From positions 1-6,405 of the forward strand of contig SEEY01000233.1 in NCBI GenBank assembly GCA_004211235.1: a stretch of DNA of 6,405 nt. The letters run 5' to 3'. Numbering within the stretch: the first letter of the stretch is position 1; the number at the start of each line of letters is the position of its first letter. The position numbers were made by a program, and so were the translations under genes. Shown here piece after piece: positions 1 through 5,613 of the stretch. The DNA is from Rubrivivax sp. (GTDB lineage: Bacteria; Pseudomonadota; Gammaproteobacteria; Burkholderiales; Burkholderiaceae). Under the pieces are notes generated by a model. It was not told where the DNA came from. It was given only the letters and a program-made list of their open reading frames with translations, and did not search any database.

Positions 1-176
1 CGGCGCGTCTGCACGACGCCGCTGGGCACGCGGCCGGTGTCGTCCGCAGCCGCCGAGATGCGCAACTCGGGCGCGCCGCTTGGCATGTCGACATTGCCGC
101 TGCTTCCACCGCCGCCGCCGCAAGCCGCCAGCCCCCAAGTCGCTACGCAGCCCAGTGCCGCAACCATCCGTCGCAT
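1..176 (-). CDS. Putative lipoprotein, N-terminal part (runs off window)
   Basis: Reading the minus strand from ATG at 176-174 gives an open frame to the window edge (58 complete codons). It opens with a short signal peptide, MRRMVAALGCVATWGLAAC, whose lipobox L16-A17-A18-C19 predicts cleavage and lipidation at Cys19. A flexible Gly/Ser stretch (GGGGGSSG) follows, as is usual directly after the lipid anchor. A strong Shine-Dalgarno GGAGG (complement of 184-188) lies 7 bases upstream, which decides the start; Met4 is an alternative. The mature part seen so far is too short to assign a family. The gene lies 55 bases downstream of the YCII-related gene on the same strand and could share its transcript. 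Lipoprotein nature is well supported; function unknown. Confidence 0.72.
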   Translation of the reverse strand, partial: MRRMVAALGCVATWGLAACGGGGGSSGNVDMPSGAPELRISAAADDTGRVPSGVVQTR

Positions 177-231
177 TGTTTTTCCTCCCCCGAGGGCCGC
201 GAGCGTAACGGAGCGGGGTGGCAGGCCCGGC

Positions 232-689
232 TCAAGGCGTGGGCTTGATCAGCTTCGGATGCCACTCGTTCACCGCGAGCAGCGCGGCGGAGCCGAAGTG
301 GCGGTGCAGTTCGGCCACCATCTCGCCGCTGGCGATGACGGGTCGGTGTCGACCGCGTTGCGCGCCGCCTCCAGGTCGTTGGTCGCGAAGATGAACAGGC
401 CGCGCAGGCCGTCCTTGCCGTCCAGCGGGCCGGCATAGACAAGCATCCCTTCCTTGGCCAGCCGCGCCATGTTGGCGAAGTGGCCCTTGAACATCTCGTC
501 CCGAGCCGGGCCCGCGGCCATCGGCGTGGGGCCGGTCTTCAGCAGGACGAGGGTGTAGGCGCGCAGGCCCTGCGCATTGGCGCCCCAGGCCTGGGCCTTG
601 GCGGCATCGAAGGCGGCCGGCTCCTGCGCCTGGGCGGAGGCAGCGCAGAGCAACAGGACGAGGGCGCTGGCGGTGAGGCGGTGCGGCAT
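232..689 (-). pseudogene. Secreted YCII-related protein, frameshifted
   Basis: From ATG at 689-687 the minus strand encodes a Sec signal peptide (MPHRLTASALVLLLCAASAQA, cleavage likely after Ala21) and then a YCII-like alpha/beta domain: RAYTLVLLKTGP at about 43-54, GHFANMARLAKEGMLVYAGPL at about 69-89 with His70 at the usual conserved histidine position, and GLRGLFIFATNDLEAARNAV to about 113. After DTDP (residue 117) this frame degenerates and stops at 270. The adjacent frame supplies the expected end, VIASGEMVAELHRHFGSA to LIKPTP, with TGA at 234-232. Adding one base near 339 (GACCCGTCATC to GACCCGGTCATC on the coding strand) gives a continuous 152-residue protein. YCII-family domains are small ferredoxin-like folds with mostly unknown reactions. 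The start was chosen for the signal peptide; no good Shine-Dalgarno is visible. It is either a recent pseudogene or a sequencing error; the assignment to YCII rests on motif resemblance. Confidence 0.72.
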
Positions 690-1089
690 GGCGGCGGCTC
701 GACAGTTGCGGGCCCTGTATTGAACCGCGGCGACGGGCGCGCGTGCCATGTTGCAAGGCACCCTGGGATATTCCCTGCCCGGCCTCCGTCTGCGAGCCGC
801 CAGGCGCCGGCGCAAAGGGGGTCTCCGTCACTGAGGCAACGGGGTCTGCGGAGCCCATCCGACAGCTCGGGACGCGCCGCAGGTCACCCCCGCGAATGAA
901 GGTCGCACGTGCCGGGCTGAACCCGCGCACTGCCACTATGGTCGGGCCGAGGTCATGCGTCATGTGGCTATTCGCCGCGACGCTTGTGCTGCCCTGAAAG
1001 ACGTCGCGCGGCGAACCCGCCAGACGCTCAGCCCCTTAGCAATCCCGGCGCCTCACCTCATGCACAGAGCGCCTCGACGGAGCCCATCG
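690..1089. other. Intergenic region between divergent genes
   Basis: These 400 bases separate the minus-strand YCII-related gene from the plus-strand PEP-CTERM gene, so they should hold promoters in both directions. Several open frames cross the region, but none shows a recognisable domain, a signal sequence or a good ribosome binding site. I found no convincing sigma-70 or sigma-54 promoter and no riboswitch I could name. One imperfect hairpin is possible (819-827 with 849-856, one bulged base, 21-base loop). The last 12 bases include the Shine-Dalgarno of the PEP-CTERM gene (CGGAG, 1078-1082). Confidence 0.5.
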
Positions 1090-1866
1090 ATGAAGAAGAC
1101 AATTTTCGCTGCCCTGCTGGCGGCTGCGGCATTCACCGTACCGGCCACGTCGTCGGCCGGCATCGTCTGGAGTGAATCGGGCGGGGCCGGTGCCGGGGAA
1201 CTGCTCGGCACGGCCCAGATCATCTCCAACGGCCAGTACGACACCCTGGACGCCATCACCGGCAACCTGTTCTCGTCCGTGCCCCTCAACGGCTCGCCGC
1301 GCTACCAGGTCGACCTGTTCCAGATCCGCATCGATGACGTGACGACCTTTTCGGCACGGACCGTCGGCAGCGATTTCGATACCGAGCTCTTCCTGTTCGA
1401 CAGCAATGGCTTTGGCGTCTACGCCAATGACGACGATGTCGCCAGCATCGATTCCAGCTCGCTGCTGCCCGCAGGACACGCGAATGGCCCGGCAAGCGCG
1501 AATCTGTACTACCTCGCCGTCGCCTTCGGCGGCTTCATCGCCAACGATGTCTTTGACAACCCGGTCTTCCAGGCGGGTGGCTTCACCGACGTCCTCGGCC
1601 CCAACCCGGGCGCCGGCTCGCTGGCCAGCTGGGTCGAGGGCTTCAGCGCGGCGTCCGAAGTGCCGGTGGGTTACCGCATCGAGCTGACCGGCGTCACCAC
1701 CGGCGAGCGCCCGGCCCAGGTGCCCGAGCCGGCTTCCACGGCCCTCGCGTTGACTGCAGTGCTCGGTGCGTGGGCCGCGCGGCGGCGCGCCCGTCGAACG
1801 TCGATGCAGCAAGGGGCGCACAGCTCCGCTGCGGTGCTCTCACTGGAGGTGACCCATCATGCTTAA
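1090..1866 (+). CDS. PEP-CTERM sorted exported protein with PPC-like domain
   Basis: A 258-residue exported protein. The Sec signal peptide MKKTIFAALLAAAAFTVPATSSAG fixes the start at 1090, with CGGAG (1078-1082) 7 bases upstream; in-frame upstream ATGs at 955 and 1060 would bury the signal. Residues about 75-155 look like a bacterial pre-peptidase C-terminal (PPC) type beta-sandwich: DLFQIRIDDVTTFSA, then DFDTELFLFDSNGFGVYANDDD, then LYYLAVAFGG. The C-terminus carries a PEP-CTERM tripartite signal: VPEP (211-214), a hydrophobic helix (about 215-230) and RRRARR (231-236). This signal is recognised by exosortase (EpsH/XrtA type) and targets proteins to the envelope or exopolysaccharide matrix. 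Oddly, 22 more residues follow the arginine cluster, whereas the signal normally ends the protein. The gene overlaps the subtilase gene by 8 bases. PEP-CTERM assignment is strong; the PPC-like fold is inferred from pattern; the role is unknown. Confidence 0.85.
   Translation: MKKTIFAALLAAAAFTVPATSSAGIVWSESGGAGAGELLGTAQIISNGQYDTLDAITGNLFSSVPLNGSPRYQVDLFQIRIDDVTTFSARTVGSDFDTELFLFDSNGFGVYANDDDVASIDSSSLLPAGHANGPASANLYYLAVAFGGFIANDVFDNPVFQAGGFTDVLGPNPGAGSLASWVEGFSAASEVPVGYRIELTGVTTGERPAQVPEPASTALALTAVLGAWAARRRARRTSMQQGAHSSAAVLSLEVTHHA
1723..1797 (+). other. PEP-CTERM sorting signal (within CDS)
   Basis: Codes for residues 212-236 of the upstream gene: the Pro-Glu-Pro box, a short Ala/Leu-rich membrane helix and an arginine cluster, in the canonical order. 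Proteins with this tail are substrates of an exosortase that must be encoded elsewhere in the genome; none is in this window. Codon 236 is CGA (1795-1797), one substitution from TGA, which would give a canonical signal end. Confidence 0.85.
1845..1852 (+). promoter_or_regulatory. Strong Shine-Dalgarno of the subtilase gene
   Basis: GGAGGTGA lies 6 bases upstream of the ATG at 1859 and is an almost full anti-Shine-Dalgarno match. It sits inside the last codons of the PEP-CTERM gene, so ribosomes finishing that gene pass over it. This fixes the subtilase start and supports translational coupling. Confidence 0.85.
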
Positions 1867-4800
1867 GCCCGTCCTGACGCGCTGCGCCGTCGCAGCTTCC
1901 TGCCTGGTCGCCATGGCCTCTGGCGTCGCCCAGACCGCCGTCCCGACGAATGTGTCCTCACTGCGCCTGGCGAGTCCGGTCGTGCGCGACGCCCCGTCGA
2001 ATCTGCGCCTGCTGAGCGGCCAGGTCCAGGTCGCGGTGCGCCTGACCGATCCGCCGCTGGCGCTGGTGGTGGGTGCCAACGCCAAGCGCGCCGGCAGCAG
2101 CATGACGCTGGCCCAGCGGCAGGCCTACATGGCCATGCTCAAGAGCAAGCAGGACACCCTGATGAGCCAGGTCGGCGCGCTGGGCGGCACGGAGCTGGCG
2201 CGCGTGGGCAAGGCCTACAACGCACTGATCATTTCGGCCGACGCCTCCAAGCTCGCGCAGATCGCACAGCTTCCCGGCGTCACCGCGCTGCGGCCCATCG
2301 TCAACCACCAGGTCTCGTTGACCACCACGGTGCCCTACATCGGCGCCAAGGCGCTGCAGGACCTGGGCCTGACCGGTGAAGGCGTGAAGATCGCCGTGCT
2401 GGACTCCGGCATCGACTACACCCACCGCAACCTGGGCGGCCCGGGCACGGCGGCTGCGTTCGCGACGGCTGCCGCGGCGGCTGCCACCACGGCGCCCGGC
2501 AGTCTCTATCCGTCCGCCAAGGTGATCGGCGGCTATGACTTCGTCGGCGAAAGCTGGCCGAACGGCCCGCTGGCCCCGGACACCAATCCCATCGATGCCG
2601 GCACCGGCTCCGGCCACGGCACGCACGTCGCCGACATCGCCGCTGGCGCCAGCCTGGACGGCCTGCACAAGGGCGTCGCGCCGGGCGCCAAGCTGTATGC
2701 CGTCAAGGTCTGCAGCAGCGTGTCCACCAACTGCAGCGGCACGGCCATCCTGCAAGGCCTCGACTGGGCCATGGACCCGCGCGGCGATCTCAGCTTCGCC
2801 GACGCAGCGGACGTCGTGAACCTGTCTCTCGGTGCCAACTACGGGCAGCGTGAGAACCCGTCGACCGAGGCGGTGTCCAACCTCGTTCGCTTCGGCACGG
2901 TTGTCGCCGTGGCGGCTGGCAATGCGGGTGACAAGCCCTTCATCGTCAGCTCGCCGTCGAATGCGGCGGAGGCGATCAGCGTGGCGCAGACCTCCATGCC
3001 GACCGCGTCCGCCCTGCCCCTGCTCGTGACGGCTCCGGCGTCGATTGCTGGCACTTACACCAGTACCAACACGGTGTCGTGGGCACCGATCACCACCGGC
3101 TTCAGCGGCATCGTCCGCCGTGGTTCGACAACGGCGACCGCCGAGGCTTGCACTGCGGCTGACACCATCGACTTCACCGGCACGGTCGCCCTGATCACCC
3201 GCGGCAGCTGCTCCGTCAGCATCAAGGTGGCCAACGCTGCTGCCAAGGGGGCGGTCGGCGTGCTGATCGCCAACAACGCGCCTGGCGATCCGCCATCGTT
3301 CAGCTTCGGTGGCGGCGATCCGCTGGTGCAGACCCTGATCATTTCCCAGGCGGTCGGCAACAAGCTGAAGACGGTGCCCTCGAACACGGCCTCGGTCTCG
3401 GTCAACCTGGCCAACGCCATCAGCCTGGCCGGCAGCATGGAGTCCACCTCGGCGCGGGGCCCGGGCTACAACTTCAGCACGATCAAGCCGGAGATCGGCG
3501 CACCGGGCGCCTCCATCTCCGCAGCGAACGGCACCGCCACGGGTGAGGCCTCCTTTGGCGGCACGTCGGGCGCCACGCCGATGATCGCTGGTTCGGCGGC
3601 GCTGCTGCTGCAGAAGTTCCCCGCAGCCACCCCGCCGGAAATCAAGAGCCGTCTGATGAACTCGGCGAACACGACGATCTACACCAACCCGCTGCTGGCG
3701 CCGGGCGCGCTGGCGCCGATCTCGCGCATCGGTGCCGGTGAAGTGCGTGTCGCCAAGGCAGCGGCTGCGACGACCGGCCTTTGGGACGCCACCAACCCCT
3801 ACAACGTGAGCCTGTCCTTCGGCTCGCCGCGGGTGACCGGCCCGTCGACGTTCAGCAAGAAGGTCGCCGTGCGCAACTACGGCCCCTCGCCGCGCACCTA
3901 CACGATCAGCACCGGCTTCCGCTATGCCGACGACGCGGCCAGCGGTGCCGTGACCTTCAACGCTCCCGCAACGATCTCGGTGCCGGCCAATGGCTCGGCG
4001 GCCTTTGCGCTGACGATGACGATCGATGCCTCGAAGCTTCCGACCTGGAACCTCGACCTTGCCGCCAACCAGGGCGACGGGTCGTTGTTGCAGGCGGTCG
4101 AATTCGATGGCTACGTCAGCGTGGCGGATGGCGTCGACGGCGCGACCGTGCCCTGGCATGTGCTGCCGCGCAAGAGCGCGAACGTCGTCGCCAGCACCGC
4201 GGTGTCGCTCGGCGGCGCGTCCAGCGGCGGCGTGCCCATCAGCAACCTCGGTGGCGCCCTGGGCGGCCTGACGGAAGTGTTCGCGCTGACAGGCACCAGC
4301 CCGCAGAGTTCGACCGTGATGCCGGCCTATGGCGGTGGCCAGGCCCTGATCGACTTGAAGGCAGTCGGTGTGCGGTCGGCCGTTCCGGACGGCTCCGTCA
4401 TTCAGTTCGGCATTGCGGCGTTCGGTGAGCGGGCGCATTCGGCCTACCCGGCAGAGTTCGACGTCTACATCGATGCCGACAACGACGGCGTATTCGACTA
4501 CGTCATCTACAACGCCGAGAACGGTGGTTTCGGGGCGACCGGCCAGACCCTGACGTACGTCGCGAACCTGAATTCAGGCACTGCAACGGCGTATTACTAC
4601 GCCGGAGCCGATCTGCTGTCAGCGAACATGATTCACACGGTGCCGGCCTCGGCCATCGGCATTGCGAGTCCCACGCAGCAGTTCACCTTTTCCGTGTTCG
4701 CGTACGACAACTACTTCACCGGGAGCCTGACCGACGCCATCGGGCCGATGAAGCACACGCTGGCGACGCCGCGGTTCAGCAGCACGCTGGGCAACTCGCT

Positions 4801-4948
4801 CAGCATCCCGGTCGGCTTCAATGGTGGGCTGCCGGTGTCCGCCAATCCCGCGGCGGCCACGGCGTCACCGTCGCAGAAGGGGCTGCTGCTGCTTTACGCA
4901 TCGCCGAAGAGCGGCCGTGATTCCGATGCGGTAGTCATCACGCCGTAG
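1859..4948 (+). CDS. Secreted subtilisin-family (S8) serine protease with PA domain
   Basis: A 1029-residue secreted endopeptidase. A signal peptide occupies about residues 1-24. An inhibitor-I9-like propeptide spans about 54-150 (QVQVAVRL near the start, YNALIISADASKLAQIAQLPGV near the end). The S8 catalytic domain holds Asp182 (AVLDSGIDYTH), His253 (GSGHGTHVADIAAG), oxyanion Asn355 (VAAGNAGD) and Ser570 (GGTSGATPMIAGSAALL). It is interrupted at about 395-515 by a protease-associated (PA) domain (TGTVALITRGSCSVSIKVANA; Cys431 and Cys451 likely pair). About 430 residues of beta-rich C-terminal domains follow, with a DADNDG calcium-type loop (872-877). This layout resembles Vpr/lactocepin/cucumisin-like subtilases. 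An Ala/Thr-rich loop (197-212) sits between Asp and His. The motif after the nucleophile is GTSGATP rather than the common GTSMAxP. There is no PEP-CTERM or other sorting tail, so the protein is probably released. Start set by the SD at 1845-1852; stop TAG. Substrate unknown. Confidence 0.95.
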   Translation: MLKPVLTRCAVAASCLVAMASGVAQTAVPTNVSSLRLASPVVRDAPSNLRLLSGQVQVAVRLTDPPLALVVGANAKRAGSSMTLAQRQAYMAMLKSKQDTLMSQVGALGGTELARVGKAYNALIISADASKLAQIAQLPGVTALRPIVNHQVSLTTTVPYIGAKALQDLGLTGEGVKIAVLDSGIDYTHRNLGGPGTAAAFATAAAAAATTAPGSLYPSAKVIGGYDFVGESWPNGPLAPDTNPIDAGTGSGHGTHVADIAAGASLDGLHKGVAPGAKLYAVKVCSSVSTNCSGTAILQGLDWAMDPRGDLSFADAADVVNLSLGANYGQRENPSTEAVSNLVRFGTVVAVAAGNAGDKPFIVSSPSNAAEAISVAQTSMPTASALPLLVTAPASIAGTYTSTNTVSWAPITTGFSGIVRRGSTTATAEACTAADTIDFTGTVALITRGSCSVSIKVANAAAKGAVGVLIANNAPGDPPSFSFGGGDPLVQTLIISQAVGNKLKTVPSNTASVSVNLANAISLAGSMESTSARGPGYNFSTIKPEIGAPGASISAANGTATGEASFGGTSGATPMIAGSAALLLQKFPAATPPEIKSRLMNSANTTIYTNPLLAPGALAPISRIGAGEVRVAKAAAATTGLWDATNPYNVSLSFGSPRVTGPSTFSKKVAVRNYGPSPRTYTISTGFRYADDAASGAVTFNAPATISVPANGSAAFALTMTIDASKLPTWNLDLAANQGDGSLLQAVEFDGYVSVADGVDGATVPWHVLPRKSANVVASTAVSLGGASSGGVPISNLGGALGGLTEVFALTGTSPQSSTVMPAYGGGQALIDLKAVGVRSAVPDGSVIQFGIAAFGERAHSAYPAEFDVYIDADNDGVFDYVIYNAENGGFGATGQTLTYVANLNSGTATAYYYAGADLLSANMIHTVPASAIGIASPTQQFTFSVFAYDNYFTGSLTDAIGPMKHTLATPRFSSTLGNSLSIPVGFNGGLPVSANPAAATASPSQKGLLLLYASPKSGRDSDAVVITP

Positions 4949-4975
4949 TTGCAAGCTCGAACGGCGGTGTTTTGT

Positions 4976-4995
4976 GCAGCCCCGCATGGGGTTGC
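4976..4995 (+). repeat. Short inverted repeat 3' of the protease gene
   Basis: GCAGCCCC (4976-4983) and GGGGTTGC (4988-4995) form an 8-bp stem (one G-U pair) around a GCAT loop. It lies between the stop codon at 4948 and the terminator at 5011. No T-run follows, so it is not itself a terminator; it might stabilise the 3' end of the mRNA. Function is inference. Confidence 0.4.
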
Positions 4996-5010
4996 GCAGC
5001 CGCAGCGAGG

Positions 5011-5042
5011 AAAGCGCCCTGCACACGCGGGCGCTTTTTTTT
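5011..5042 (+). terminator. Rho-independent terminator after the protease gene
   Basis: AAAGCGCCC (5011-5019) pairs perfectly with GGGCGCTTT (5029-5037), a 9-bp GC-rich stem with a 9-base loop, and the T-tract runs for eight bases (5035-5042). It lies 62 bases after the protease stop codon and works in the plus direction; the reverse strand lacks a comparable T-run. It should end the PEP-CTERM/subtilase transcript and insulate the BlaI-type gene downstream. Confidence 0.93.
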
Positions 5043-5149
5043 GTCTGCCTGCCCGCGCCCCCACGCCCCCGCGCCGTCCTGCCGCCGGTGTCCTGGCGAG
5101 GATGCCTGGTGCTGAACAACGACGCTTCGGCGCACGTGCCGAAAGCCAC

Positions 5150-5179
5150 TTGCGCCGCATCGCCTGATCCAACTACATT
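5150..5179 (+). promoter_or_regulatory. Possible sigma-70 promoter of the blaI-like gene
   Basis: TTGCGC (5150-5155) and TACATT (5174-5179, 4 of 6 matches to TATAAT) are separated by 18 bases. The -10 element would lie inside the BlaI-type operator, so repressor binding would block polymerase, as in known BlaI/MecI systems. The match is modest and the call leans on its position. Confidence 0.35.
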
Positions 5180-5185
5180 TGTAGT
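5172..5185 (+). promoter_or_regulatory. BlaI/MecI-type operator, primary site
   Basis: ACTACA-TT-TGTAGT is a perfect 6+2+6 dyad. BlaI/MecI repressors bind dyads built on TACA and TGTA half-sites with a two-base centre, and actinobacterial BlaI uses ACTACA/TGTAGT halves like these. It ends 23 bases before the repressor ATG, as expected for autorepression of the blaI-like/M56 operon. Confidence 0.8.
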
Positions 5186-5186
5186 A

Positions 5187-5198
5187 CGACAACTGTAG
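5187..5198 (+). promoter_or_regulatory. BlaI/MecI-type operator, secondary imperfect site
   Basis: CGACA-AC-TGTAG repeats the dyad with one mismatch in the left half (CGACA for CTACA). Its centre is 14 bases downstream of the primary centre, and it touches the AGAAGAG ribosome binding sequence (5197-5203). Two adjacent sites could allow side-by-side dimer binding; this is inference from spacing. Confidence 0.55.
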
Positions 5199-5208
5199 AA
5201 GAGTGGCA

Positions 5209-5613
5209 ATGGACGACGACATCGGCAGTGGCGACGTGTCGCTGAGCGAGCTGCAGCTCAGCCTGATGCGGGTGCTTTGGGCACGCGGCGAGGCCAGCAC
5301 GGCCGACGTGGCCGAGGCGCTGCGCGGCGAACGCGACCTGGCCTACACGACGGTGGCGACGCTGCTCACGCGGCTGGAGAAGCGCGGCCTGCTGAGCAGC
5401 CGCCGTGACGGCCGGGCGCTGCTGTATGCGCCGCTCGTCAGCCAGGCGGACGTGCAGCGCTCCATGGTGGGCAGCCTCGTCGACAGCCTGTTCGCCGGCC
5501 GCGCCAGCGCGCTGGTCAGCCATCTGCTGGAGGCGCGGGGCGTCGATGCCAAAGAGATCGCCGAGCTGCAGACGCTCCTGAAACAGCGCAAGCGGGAGGC
5601 AGGCCATGACTGA
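5209..5613 (+). CDS. BlaI/MecI/CopY-family transcriptional repressor
   Basis: A 134-residue winged-helix repressor of full family length. The DNA-binding domain covers about residues 10-76 (LSELQLSLMRVLWARGEAST, recognition helix near AYTTVATLLTRLEKRGLL at 45-62, wing SSRRDGRALLYAPL at 63-76). The helical dimerisation part follows, with SLFAG (93-97) near the region where staphylococcal BlaI/MecI is cut by its sensor protease. In the family the dimer represses its own operon until the M56 partner triggers its loss. ATG at 5209 was chosen over GTG at 5203 because AGAAGAG (5197-5203) is correctly spaced only for the ATG. The gene overlaps the M56 gene by 8 bases, and a BlaI-type operator lies directly upstream. 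Target genes beyond the operon are unknown, and no beta-lactamase is in the window, so the symbol blaI is withheld. Confidence 0.93.
   Translation: MDDDIGSGDVSLSELQLSLMRVLWARGEASTADVAEALRGERDLAYTTVATLLTRLEKRGLLSSRRDGRALLYAPLVSQADVQRSMVGSLVDSLFAGRASALVSHLLEARGVDAKEIAELQTLLKQRKREAGHD
5594..5599 (+). promoter_or_regulatory. Shine-Dalgarno of the M56 gene
   Basis: GGGAGG lies 6 bases upstream of the ATG at 5606, within the last codons of the repressor gene. It decides the M56 start and supports coupled translation. Confidence 0.7.

Noticed and set aside
37..438. A 133-codon plus-strand frame at the left end
   Set aside because: It lies antisense to both the lipoprotein start and the YCII-related gene, with low-complexity proline/alanine/arginine composition and no family features.
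819..856. Imperfect hairpin and repeated GGGGTCT in the divergent intergenic region, considered as a riboswitch
   Set aside because: It has a bulge and a 21-base loop and matches no riboswitch consensus I can recognise; such structures arise easily in GC-rich DNA.
690..963. Upstream extension of the YCII-related frame towards 963
   Set aside because: The signal peptide starts at 689. The upstream residues look like non-coding translation and would place the signal peptide inside the protein.
964..990. Possible sigma-54 promoter (GG/GC elements) upstream of the PEP-CTERM gene
   Set aside because: The GG-to-GC spacing is 9 rather than the required 10 bases and the flanking bases do not match the consensus.
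1036..1821. A 261-codon minus-strand frame opposite the PEP-CTERM gene
   Set aside because: No recognisable motif; the plus-strand frame has a signal peptide and a PEP-CTERM tail.
1958..4438. An 826-codon open frame on the minus strand opposite the subtilase gene
   Set aside because: It mirrors the codon structure of the GC-rich subtilase gene, is rich in Arg/His/Ala/Gly and has no domain, signal peptide or ribosome binding site. Long antisense frames are expected at this GC content, and the plus-strand protein has an intact catalytic triad.
5126..5143. Inverted repeat TTCGGC-GCACGT-GCCGAA before the blaI-like gene
   Set aside because: A short 6-bp stem with no T-run. It is not part of the BlaI-type dyad and there is no evidence that it is an operator or terminator.
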